This document shows positions 1 through 7,800 of a stretch of 28,490 nucleotides of DNA, piece by piece. This DNA is from an uncultured Eubacterium sp. GTDB taxonomy: Bacteria > Bacillota > Clostridia > Peptostreptococcales > Anaerovoracaceae. Positions within the stretch are counted from its first letter, which is position 1. Each line of letters begins with the position of its first letter. Location of the stretch: contig UQNP01000006.1 in assembly GCA_900542385.1 (NCBI GenBank), positions 1-28,490 of the forward strand. The letters are read 5' to 3'. The notes below the pieces were generated by a model. That model made no database searches. It saw only the letters and a list, made by a program, of their open reading frames with translations, and had not been told where the DNA came from. Made by a program: the position numbers and the translations under genes.

Positions 1-1
1 A

Positions 2-700
2 AGCTTTATCGTCAGACTTTTTATATTGATATTGAAAATAACCGTTATAGCTGCGGTTTTTGTAATAGGAATAAATATATTCGTAATAAAGGATACGGAA
101 GATGCTATAGTAGCCGAGCTGAATTCGGAGACCGATGAGGTGTCTACAGAGGAAGTAGCACAGCTCAGATCTATAGATCCGGACTGTATAATGGTGCTCG
201 GAGCCTCGGTCAAAAATGATGGCACTCCGAGTCTGATGCTCAGGGACAGGCTCGATCTGGCTATTGAGCTTTATAAAAAAGGCGTGGCGCCGAAGCTGCT
301 GTTTTCGGGAGATAACGGCCAAGTGGTGTATAATGAAGTTAATGTCATGAAAAACTATGCAGTGAACGCCGGTGTTCCGGAGGAGGATATATTTCTCGAT
401 CATGCAGGTTTCTCTACATATGAGTCTGCATATAGAGCCGGATATATATTCAGAGTGGAGAGCATGGTAGTGGTTACGCAGAAATACCATCTCTACAGGG
501 CTGTTTACGGATGCCGAAGCATGGGTATAGATGTGCTGGGAGCTGCGTCGGATCAGAGGGCGTATGTGGGACAGGAAAAGAGAGAAATCCGGGAAGTACT
601 GGCGAGAGATAAGGATTTTGTCAAGTGGATATTTAAGCCGCAGCCTACGTTCCTGGGAGAAGAGATCCCGGTGAGCGGCAGCGGCACTATCACCCATTGA
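2..700 (+). CDS. SanA/YdcF-like DUF218 membrane protein (5' end cut by window)
   Basis: The protein has a hydrophobic N-terminal segment (about 20 residues, ending near INIFVIKD), a short acidic linker and one DUF218 domain. The domain shows the family pattern DCIMVLGASV, then RLDLAIELYKKG, LLFSGDNG, an E-x-N-x-M-K-x-Y region, and VVTQKYHLYRA. SanA-type DUF218 proteins are single-pass envelope proteins linked to cell-envelope barrier function in E. coli; the exact reaction is not settled. The frame stays open to base 2, so the true start is probably left of the window. A TTG at 26 is the first possible in-window start, with no convincing ribosome site. The next gene begins 13 bp after the stop, so the two are probably co-transcribed. 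The family is sure and the start is not. Confidence 0.85.
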   Translation, partial: SFIVRLFILILKITVIAAVFVIGINIFVIKDTEDAIVAELNSETDEVSTEEVAQLRSIDPDCIMVLGASVKNDGTPSLMLRDRLDLAIELYKKGVAPKLLFSGDNGQVVYNEVNVMKNYAVNAGVPEEDIFLDHAGFSTYESAYRAGYIFRVESMVVVTQKYHLYRAVYGCRSMGIDVLGAASDQRAYVGQEKREIREVLARDKDFVKWIFKPQPTFLGEEIPVSGSGTITH

Positions 701-713
701 TGGGAAGACGAGT

Positions 714-1952
714 ATGATGGCAAAGAGGTGTGAAATGAGGGAAGACGTAAACAGAACGGAGGATGCGGATGAAAAGTCCGGGGCGAAAGTCGCTCTGGTC
801 AGATGCGGTTCATATGATGAAGAGGAAGTTTATGAAGCAGTGAAAAAAGCTTTTGAACTTTTGGGAGGCATAGAGAAGATGGTAAAGCTTGATAAAGATG
901 CCAGGCTTGTACTGAAGCCGAATCTTCTTGCAAGGACTGCTCCGGAAAAGGCGTGCACTACGCATCCGTCTGTATTTAAAGCTGTCGGAAGGCTGCTGCT
1001 GGAAGCTGGGTTCATCAATATGAGGTACGGAGACTCTCCGGGCAATCCGATGGTAAAGGTGGAAAAGGTGGCGGAGTCCTGCGGCATCAAACAAGCTGCG
1101 GATCAGCTTAAGATCCCTATAGGAGATTTTGAGCATGGTCAGACGGTGGATTTTGACGAAGGCCGTGTGGCTGACAGCTTCACTTTGTGCCGTGAGATAA
1201 TAGAGTCTGACGGTGTTATAAATATATGCAAAATGAAGACTCACCAGCTTGAGAGGATAACAGGCGCCGTAAAGAATACTTTCGGCTGTGTATACGGAGT
1301 TAATAAAGGAGCTTCCCATGCCAAATTTGCGACAGCGGAAGTTTTTGCGAAGATGGTGGCTGATCTGAACAGACTTGTGGTGCCGCAGATCCATATAATG
1401 GATGGGATCGTCGCTATGGAGGGCAATGGTCCTCAGTCCGGAGATCCGAAGGAGATGAATGTGATACTGGTCTCGAAAGATCCTGTGGCGTTAGATGCTG
1501 TTTTCTGCTGTCTTGTGGATCTTGCGCCGGAGCTTGTGCCGACTAATGTGAGCGGATCTGAACAAGGTGTGGGTACTTATGAAGACATACAGATACTGAC
1601 GGAAGAAGGTCCGGCAACGCGCAGTGAAGCCTTTGAGAAATACGGTGACGGCAGTTTCGATGTGCAGCGCGGCAAAGAATACAGAGGAGCACTGAGACCG
1701 ATAAGGTTTCTTGCGCCGTTCCTTGAGAAAAAACCTGTGGTGAGAAAGGAAAAGTGTATAGGATGCGGGATATGTGTGCAGGTTTGTCCGGTGGAGGGAA
1801 AAGCTGTCGCTTTGGGAGCAGATAAGAAGGCTGCATACGATTATTCCAAGTGCATAAAATGCTACTGCTGTCAGGAGATGTGCCCTGAAAGCGCGATAGA
1901 TGTCAGAAAATCGCTGCTTGCAAGGATAGCGGACAGGAGCTGGAAGATATAG
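714..1952 (+). CDS. DUF362 protein with C-terminal 2x[4Fe-4S] ferredoxin domain
   Basis: Residues 25-310 match the DUF362 family (KVALVRCGSY near the start, LKPNLL, GDSPG, then KMKTHQLERITGAVKNTFG and the VALDAV region). The C-terminus holds two ferredoxin motifs: C348, C351, C354, C358 and C380, C383, C386, C390, with an extra Cys at 385. About 410 residues is normal for this architecture. DUF362 proteins are common in anaerobes, and the iron-sulfur module implies electron transfer, but the substrate is unknown. ATG 714 has GGGAAG 7 nt upstream. ATG 735, preceded by AGAGGTG at 724-730, is an equally good start and would trim 7 residues. The gene follows the DUF218 gene at 13 bp, and a strong hairpin at 1987-2024 ends the unit. 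Confidence 0.87.
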   Translation: MMAKRCEMREDVNRTEDADEKSGAKVALVRCGSYDEEEVYEAVKKAFELLGGIEKMVKLDKDARLVLKPNLLARTAPEKACTTHPSVFKAVGRLLLEAGFINMRYGDSPGNPMVKVEKVAESCGIKQAADQLKIPIGDFEHGQTVDFDEGRVADSFTLCREIIESDGVINICKMKTHQLERITGAVKNTFGCVYGVNKGASHAKFATAEVFAKMVADLNRLVVPQIHIMDGIVAMEGNGPQSGDPKEMNVILVSKDPVALDAVFCCLVDLAPELVPTNVSGSEQGVGTYEDIQILTEEGPATRSEAFEKYGDGSFDVQRGKEYRGALRPIRFLAPFLEKKPVVRKEKCIGCGICVQVCPVEGKAVALGADKKAAYDYSKCIKCYCCQEMCPESAIDVRKSLLARIADRSWKI

Positions 1953-1955
1953 AAA

Positions 1956-1985
1956 GTGTCATCTCCATATTTTAAAACATATAAT
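1956..1985 (+). promoter_or_regulatory. candidate sigma-A promoter for the cysteine desulfurase gene
   Basis: A perfect TATAAT lies at 1980-1985 with GTGTCA (4 of 6 matches to TTGACA) at 1956-1961, an 18-bp spacer. The start would fall near 1991-1992, inside the left arm of the hairpin at 1987-2015. That leaves a leader of about 45 nt before ATG 2037. This is the only spot that could drive the downstream gene apart from read-through. Confidence 0.45.
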
Positions 1986-1986
1986 G

Positions 1987-2024
1987 ATACAGGCAGACGG
2001 CCGGTCTGCCTGTATTTTGTTTTT
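1987..2024 (+). terminator. rho-independent terminator after the DUF362 gene
   Basis: A perfect 12-bp stem (ATACAGGCAGAC, 1987-1998, with GTCTGCCTGTAT, 2004-2015) closes a 5-nt loop and runs straight into a T-rich tract (TTTTGTTTTT from 2015). This is a textbook intrinsic terminator. The ribosome site AAGGAGG of the next gene starts at 2025, directly after the T-run. Confidence 0.85.
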
Positions 2025-2036
2025 AAGGAGGATGCT

Positions 2037-3185
2037 ATGATATATCTGGACAATGGAGCCACGTCTTTTCCAAAACCCAGACAGGTGATGGAGGCTGTGG
2101 GAGACGCGATGATGAATTATTGTGCAAACCCGGGAAGATCGTCGCATTTTATGGCGGCGAGGACTGCCCATGAGATATATAAGGCGAGAGTGTCTCTGGC
2201 AGCGCTCTTCGGCATAGAGGACGCAGGACGGATTGTATTTACTAAAAACTGTACTGAAAGTATAAACATGGCTCTCAAAGGGATACTTAAACGCGGAGAT
2301 CACGTGATAACCTCTTCTATGGAGCATAATTCGGTGATGAGGCCTCTGGCTGAGATGGAAAAAGATGGAGACATCGAAGTTTCCGTAGTGAAGTGCAGCC
2401 GGGAAGGCAAGCTGGACCCAAAGAATGTAAGAGAAGCAGTGCGCGATGATACGAGGATGATAGTGCTGACTTCCGCGTCCAATGTGACCGGGACTGTTAT
2501 GCCTGTTGAAGAGGTGGGGCGGATAGCTCTGAGACATGGCATACTTTTTATGGTAGACGGAGCGCAGGGGGCAGGTCATATGGATCTGAACGTAAGAAAA
2601 AAACATATAGATATCCTGGCCGCTCCGGGGCACAAAGGACTTATGGGACCTCAGGGGACCGGATTTTTATATGTGCGCGAAAACATACATATGGCCCCTC
2701 TTATGGAGGGCGGTACAGGGACGAAATCAAAGGAAATATTGCAGCCTCGTGATTTTCCTGAAGGATATGAAGCCGGTACGCTGAATTCTCCCGGTATAAT
2801 AGGGCTTGGAGCTGCGGCGGTGTTTGTGAAGAAGATAGGCGTGGGCGCGATCATGAAACATGAAAGGGATCTTATGCGTAGACTGGAAGAGGGCCTTGGT
2901 AAAATAGACGGTGTTACGCTGTACGGGACAGGAAATGTGATGGAGAAGACTGCTGTTGCTGCGTTCAATATAAGGGGTTATGAAAGCGAGGAGGCGGCTA
3001 TGATACTAAACGACAGATATGGTATAGCCGTTAGAGGAGGGCTGCACTGCAGCGGGACGGCTCACGATACCATAGGTACGGGAAAGATGGGATGTGTGAG
3101 GATGAGTCCGGGATTTTACACCTGTGAAGACGAGATCGATGAAGCGGTGAAAGCTGTAGAGGAAATGGCTGCGCTTTACTTGTGA
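2037..3185 (+). CDS. cysteine desulfurase family protein (class V aminotransferase fold)
   Basis: A PLP enzyme of the NifS/SufS-like class V group, 382 residues. It begins MIYLDNGATSFPKP, the family's usual N-terminus. H97 (SMEHNS) and D174 (DGAQ) sit in the cofactor pocket, K200 (GHKG) is the Schiff-base lysine, and C338 (GLHC) aligns with the cysteine that carries the persulfide. It most resembles the EF2568-like subfamily, some members of which sit near selenium or molybdenum-enzyme genes; no such neighbour is seen here. The expected role is releasing sulfur (or selenium) from cysteine. ATG 2037 is chosen because AAGGAGG at 2025-2031 is 5 nt upstream; earlier in-frame codons lie within the terminator. 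The 3' end overlaps rlmH by 10 bp in antisense. Confidence 0.9.
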   Translation: MIYLDNGATSFPKPRQVMEAVGDAMMNYCANPGRSSHFMAARTAHEIYKARVSLAALFGIEDAGRIVFTKNCTESINMALKGILKRGDHVITSSMEHNSVMRPLAEMEKDGDIEVSVVKCSREGKLDPKNVREAVRDDTRMIVLTSASNVTGTVMPVEEVGRIALRHGILFMVDGAQGAGHMDLNVRKKHIDILAAPGHKGLMGPQGTGFLYVRENIHMAPLMEGGTGTKSKEILQPRDFPEGYEAGTLNSPGIIGLGAAAVFVKKIGVGAIMKHERDLMRRLEEGLGKIDGVTLYGTGNVMEKTAVAAFNIRGYESEEAAMILNDRYGIAVRGGLHCSGTAHDTIGTGKMGCVRMSPGFYTCEDEIDEAVKAVEEMAALYL

Positions 3186-3655
3186 TAAGTTTCGTTTCTT
3201 ATGATCTTAAAGCTCCTGTAGATCTGTTCCAGCAGGATTATGCGCATCATCTGATGCGGGAATGTCATAGCGGAAAAGGAAAGTTTAAAGTCGGCTCTCA
3301 TGCTTACTTCTTCAGAGAGGCCCAGGGAGCCGCCGATTACAAATACGAGCGAACTGTTTCCTGCGAGAGCCAGGCTTTCGATTTTTTTGGAAAGTGAAAC
3401 AGAGGAAAGTCCTTTACCTTCTATTTCAAGAGTGATCACATAATCGGAGGGCTTGATCTTCGACAGGATGCTTGCACCTTCGTTTGCTTTTACAGCTTCT
3501 TCATCTGCCGGTGAAGGATTTGCAGGCAGAGGACTTTCTTTGAGCTCTGTTATGCTGATCCTGCAATAGTTTTTGAGCCTCTTTGTATATTCGCTTTCTG
3601 CATCGCGCCAGTATTTTTCTTTGAGTTTTCCTATGGCGAGTATGGTTATATTCAT
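3176..3655 (-). CDS. rlmH: 23S rRNA (pseudouridine1915-N3)-methyltransferase RlmH
   Basis: A SPOUT-class methyltransferase of 159 residues, the normal length. It starts MNITILAIGKLKE, carries the SAM-binding loop FVIGGSLGLSEEV, the TFPHQMMR...LLEQIYRSFKI segment and the C-terminal NETYHK, all typical of RlmH/YbeA. It methylates pseudouridine 1915 in helix 69 of 23S rRNA on assembled ribosomes. An AAAGGAG site lies upstream of the start on the minus strand with a rather long gap (about 13 nt). It lies 35 bp after the WalJ-type gene, in the same order as in the Bacillus wal locus (walJ, htrC, rlmH). Its last 10 bp overlap the converging desulfurase gene. Confidence 0.97.
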   Translation of the reverse strand: MNITILAIGKLKEKYWRDAESEYTKRLKNYCRISITELKESPLPANPSPADEEAVKANEGASILSKIKPSDYVITLEIEGKGLSSVSLSKKIESLALAGNSSLVFVIGGSLGLSEEVSMRADFKLSFSAMTFPHQMMRIILLEQIYRSFKIIRNETYHK

Positions 3656-3690
3656 AAGACGTTTAAATCTCCTTTACGGTTTGTGTAGGA

Positions 3691-4485
3691 TCATACTTCG
3701 TAGATACAGCTGCACGAGTCTCTGAGAACCACATCTAAAGACAGTTCATTTCCTACCAGTATATCTTTTTCCATAAGTGTGTTTTTCACCGTGAGCATTG
3801 CAACTGAAGGATCGTTGTTCTCGCGGCTCAGGTGGCCTAAAAGTATATGACGTTTTTTATTTTTGACTTCCGTTAGATGGCAGAGACATTCACCTGCCGA
3901 TATGTTGGAAAGATGTCCGTTTTCTCCCATTATACGGCGTTTGAGCTGATAGGGATATTTGCCCATCAGAAGGATCTCCCTCTCGTGATTTGCTTCGAGT
4001 AGAAGAAGGTCTGCGTCGGTTATTTCTGAGAAGATATCATCTGTTATGTAACCTACGTCGGTGACGATGCTTATCTGCCTGTCATCGCTGTATATGGAAA
4101 ATCCCACAGGCTCTGCGGCGTCGTGAGGTATGGAAAACGGCCTTATCAGAAAGTCTCCGATGTTGAAATCCTCCCCTGTATGAAAGTATTTCTTTTTAGA
4201 ATTCTCGACAGGTCTTTCTATGCTTTCCCACGTAGACTCGTTGGCATATGCGTATGCGTTGGGGAGTTTTTTTGTGACTATGGGAAGGCTTTTTACGTGA
4301 TCTATATGTTCGTGAGTTATGAGAACTCCCAGGACTTCTTCGTGAGCTGTATCTGTTTCTTCAAGTCCTGCAAATATTTTTTTTCCTGATATGCCTGCGT
4401 CTATGAGCAGGGCGCCGCTGTCGTTTTTCACGAGATAGCAGTTACCGCTGCTTCCGCTGGCAAAAGAACAGAATTTAAGTGACAT
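3691..4485 (-). CDS. walJ: MBL-fold metallo-hydrolase of the YycJ/WalJ type
   Basis: A 264-residue metallo-beta-lactamase-fold protein. It has the family N-terminus CSFASGSSGNCYLV, D29 (LIDAG), and the metal site HxHxDH at H58, H60, D62, H63. Further likely ligands are in IVTDVGY, LEANHE and LLGHLS. YycJ/WalJ proteins are putative exonuclease-like hydrolases found beside the WalRK two-component genes in Bacilli and linked to cell division/DNA replication coordination in streptococci. Here no walR or walK is present; only rlmH follows, 35 bp downstream. ATG 4485 has AAAAGGAG about 6 nt upstream on the minus strand, and a candidate promoter lies at 4571-4599. The family call is firm; the physiological substrate is unknown. 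Confidence 0.9.
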   Translation of the reverse strand: MSLKFCSFASGSSGNCYLVKNDSGALLIDAGISGKKIFAGLEETDTAHEEVLGVLITHEHIDHVKSLPIVTKKLPNAYAYANESTWESIERPVENSKKKYFHTGEDFNIGDFLIRPFSIPHDAAEPVGFSIYSDDRQISIVTDVGYITDDIFSEITDADLLLLEANHEREILLMGKYPYQLKRRIMGENGHLSNISAGECLCHLTEVKNKKRHILLGHLSRENNDPSVAMLTVKNTLMEKDILVGNELSLDVVLRDSCSCIYEV

Positions 4486-4570
4486 AAGTTCTCCTTTTAA
4501 AATGTTTTAGTCTGTGTAAGAGTGCTTCCTGCTTTGCGCCGGATGGGCGCTTCGGTTAGGCAGCGATAAT

Positions 4571-4599
4571 ATTATACTACATATTTGTATGATTGACTA
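4571..4599 (-). promoter_or_regulatory. candidate minus-strand promoter for walJ-rlmH
   Basis: Read on the minus strand, TAGTCA (4599-4594, 4 of 6 to TTGACA) is separated by 17 bp from a perfect TATAAT (4576-4571). It points at the walJ-type gene starting at 4485. It is inferred from sequence match only. Confidence 0.5.
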
Positions 4600-4627
4600 A
4601 TAAAAGTAAATTGCGCCGAAGCAAAAT

Positions 4628-4673
4628 AAATACGAACTATAATTCCGAAGACAGGGCGGTAACGTTCGTAAAC
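4628..4673. promoter_or_regulatory. PurBox-like inverted repeat upstream of purL
   Basis: AAATACGAACTAT (4628-4640) matches the Gram-positive PurR box AWWWCCGAACWWT at 12 of 13 positions. A weaker inverted copy lies at 4661-4673 (10 of 13). The cores TACGAAC (4631-4637) and GTTCGTA (4664-4670) are exact reverse complements. In Bacillus, PurR binds paired inverted boxes upstream of pur promoters. The 20-bp gap here is a little longer than the published 16-17 bp, and no purR gene is in the window, so the call is tentative. Confidence 0.4.
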
Positions 4674-4757
4674 CGTTCAAATTTCAAAGAAATTGACCTC
4701 AAAATATTGATATATCCCATTAAAAGTGCTAACATTAAAATGACTAAATAGTGTGTT

Positions 4758-4792
4758 TTGAGTCATGTATGTTATATATTTTATATTATAAT
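4758..4792 (+). promoter_or_regulatory. candidate promoter of the purine operon
   Basis: TATAAT at 4787-4792 sits in an AT-rich run. The nearest -35-like hexamer is TTGAGT at 4758-4763, which pairs better with TATATT at 4782-4787 (18-bp spacer). With TATAAT the transcript would start close to 4799-4801, at the first base of the foldable leader. A second possible -35 (TTGACC, 4693-4698) lacks a good -10 partner. Confidence 0.4.
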
Positions 4793-4800
4793 TCATATAT

Positions 4801-4857
4801 AGCGGTAAAGGGATGTACCTCGGATAAAGATCACTGTATATGGTACGCCCGGTCGCT
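4801..4857 (+). promoter_or_regulatory. structured purL leader RNA (unassigned)
   Basis: The leader can fold into a two-part stem. Outer AGCG (4801-4804) pairs with CGCT (4854-4857). Inner GGG-A-TGTACC (4810-4819) pairs with GGTACG-CCC (4842-4850), with one bulged A and one T-G pair. Internal loops are GTAAA and GGT, and the terminal loop is about 22 nt (4820-4841). The fold ends 29 nt before ATG 4887. It fits no riboswitch class I can name, and no T-run follows, so any effect would be on translation or RNA stability. Confidence 0.35.
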
Positions 4858-4886
4858 GGATGAGAAATGTAAGAAAGGATAAGTCC

Positions 4887-7800
4887 ATGGTAAGAAGAAT
4901 CTATGTTGAAAAGAAAAGGGGCTTTGATGTAGAAGCAGAGGAGCTTTTTAGCAGCATAAAGGATGATCTGCACCTTAAAGGCCTTAAAAAACTTAGAATT
5001 TTAAATCGATACGATATTGACGGAATAGATGATGCTACATACGAAGCGGCGAAGTTCACCGTGTTTGCAGAACCTGCTATAGACATGCTCTACGAAGAGA
5101 AGATGCCTGATGATACGCGTTCTGCAATTTTTTTTGCTGTTGAATATCTGCCGGGGCAGTACGACCAGAGAGCTGATTCGGCGGCTCAGTGCATAAAGCT
5201 GATGAGCGGTGGCAGGAAACAGGCTGAGGACGGACAGGATGCTGGAGATGCAGTAGTTAAATTCGCCCGTGTGATAGTCCTTGAAGGAAGACTTTCGTCA
5301 AAAGAAAAAGAGGCGGTGAAGAATTACTGCGTAAACCCTGTGGATTCGAGGATCGCCGCTGTTGAAAAACCTGAAAATCTGGAAATGGAGCAGACGGAGC
5401 CGGAGGATGTGGCTTCTATAGAGGGCTTCACAGATATGACGGAGCCGGAGCTGGAAGCATACAGGAAAGAAATGGGATTCGCCATGAGCGCGGAAGATAT
5501 AAAATTCGTCCAGGAATACTACCGCGATACAGAAAAACGCCAGCCGACAGTAACGGAGATAAAAGTAATAGATACTTACTGGTCTGACCATTGCAGACAT
5601 ACGACCTTCAATACAGCCCTTTACGACATAGAGTTCGAGGAAAGTCCTTACGGCAGCATAGTGAAGGAAGCTTTTGAAAGATATCTTGATATGAGAAAAG
5701 ACGTCTATGGGGACAGGCAGAAGGACCTGTGCCTGATGGATATGGCGTGCATAGGAGCAAAATATCTGAAAAAACACGGCAAAGCAGATGATATAGATGA
5801 ATCGGAAGAAATAAACGCGTGCAGCATAAAAGTAAAAGCTAAGATAGATGGAAAAGATGAAGACTGGCTCGTTATGTTCAAAAACGAGACCCACAATCAC
5901 CCTACGGAGATAGAGCCTTTCGGCGGCGCGGCAACATGCCTGGGCGGAGCCATAAGAGATCCGCTGTCAGGAAGAGTTTACGTTTATCAGGCTATGAGAG
6001 TCACCGGTGCGGCGGATCCGAGAAAGCCTCTCGAGGAGACCCTTGCCGGCAAGCTGCCTCAGAGAAAGATAACGAGAGAAGCTGCTTCGGGATACAGTTC
6101 CTATGGTAATCAGATAGGACTTGCCACAGGACTCGTAGACGAGCTGTATCATGAGGACTATGTTGCAAAGAGGATGGAGATAGGCGCTGTAGTAGGAGCT
6201 GCGCCGGCAGATCATGTAGACAGAAGAAGACCTGAGAAGGGCGACGTCATAATCCTCGTTGGGGGCAGGACAGGAAGAGACGGATGCGGCGGAGCTACCG
6301 GCTCTTCAAAAGAGCACACGGAAGAATCGATACTTGAGTGCGGAGCTGAAGTGCAGAAAGGAAATCCTCCGGTTGAGCGAAACATACAGAGGATGTTCAG
6401 GAGAAAAGAGGTTGCGACGCTTATAAAGAGATGTAACGACTTCGGAGCAGGAGGCGTTTCGGTAGCGATAGGAGAGCTTGCCGACGGACTTGAGATAAAT
6501 CTCGATCTCGTGCCGAAAAAGTATGAAGGACTCGACGGTACGGAGCTTGCGATATCCGAATCACAGGAGAGGATGGCGGTAGTAGTTGCAGCGAATAAAG
6601 AACAGGAATTCATAAAGTATGCCGGAGAAGAAAACCTTGAAGCAACCAAGGTTGCCGAAGTCACCGACACCAACAGAGTAAGGATGTACTGGAGAGGAAA
6701 GTGCATACTGGATATTTCAAGAGATTTCCTGAACACCAACGGCGCCAGACAGTTCGCCAAGGCATATGCCGCAGAGAGCGGATTTATGAGAGATGCCAGA
6801 AATGTTTCCGATATATTCAGCGAGACGAAGACGAAGGAAGAACTGGTGAAAGACCTCAACTGCTGCAGCAAAAAAGGATTGATCGAACGTTTCGACAGCA
6901 CCATAGGTGCGGCTACCGTGCTTATGCCGCTGGGAGGCAAATATCAGCTTTCGCCGGCGGCGGGAATGGCTGCGAAACTTCCTGTGGAAGAAGGAGAAAC
7001 AGATACGGCGACGCTTATGAGCTACGGATTTGATCCTGAGCTGGCGTCAAGAAGCCCGTTCCACGGAGCTATGTATGCAGTAATAGATTCGGTTGCTAAG
7101 ATCGCGGCCATGGGAGGAGACTACAGGAAGATAAGGCTCACGTTCCAGGAATACTTTGAAAAGCTGGGAGACGATCCTTCAAGATGGGGCAAACCTATGG
7201 CAGCTCTGCTGGGAGCGCTGAGAGTGCAGGAAGAGCTGGAGATCCCTTCCATAGGCGGTAAGGACAGTATGTCGGGTACGTTCATGGATATAGATGTGCC
7301 TCCTACCCTCGTTTCATTTGCAATAACCTCCATAGATGCGGGAGAAGTCGTTTCTTCGGAGTTCAAGAAAGCGGGCAGCACTGTAGCAGTAGTGACTGCG
7401 CCTATAGATAAAAACGGAATAATAGATTTCGATGTATACAGGAGAAATCTCCTCAAGATCAGACAGCTGGCAGAGACGGGCAAGCTGAATGCGGCATATA
7501 CCGTAGGCAGAGGAGGACTTTACATAGCTCTCATCAAGATGGCTGCGGGCAATAAGATAGGCGCATCAGTGAAGGTTGAGGGAGATATACTTTCACCTAT
7601 GTTTGGTTCCATCGTCCTGGAAATTCCTGAGGGAGAGAACGCAGAACACCTGCTTGAAGGCTCCGCTCACGCAATTTTGGGCAAGACGACAGATGAAAGC
7701 GTATTGTCGATAAGCGATTCGGACGGAAATGTGACGGCGGAAGATCTTGACGGACTCATTTCAAAATGGCAGGAGCCTCTTGAAGATGTATTCCCTGTAA

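Larger units (their letters stand above)
4486..4886. other. divergent control region between walJ and purL
   Basis: This 401-bp stretch has no credible gene. It holds a GCGCC/GGCGC hairpin (4536-4550) whose TTGCGCCG segment recurs at 4611-4618, the walJ promoter, a TACGAAC...GTTCGTA inverted repeat (4631-4670), a lone TTGACC (4693-4698), an AT-rich stretch with TATAAT (4787-4792), and a foldable leader (4801-4857). I found no purine-riboswitch core and no clear ZTP-riboswitch core. Confidence 0.7.

Noticed and set aside
4700..4886. Purine or ZTP riboswitch before purL
   Set aside because: Neither the conserved purine-riboswitch core nor the CCGCCTGGGC-type ZTP core is present; only a CGCCCGG resemblance at 4846-4852.
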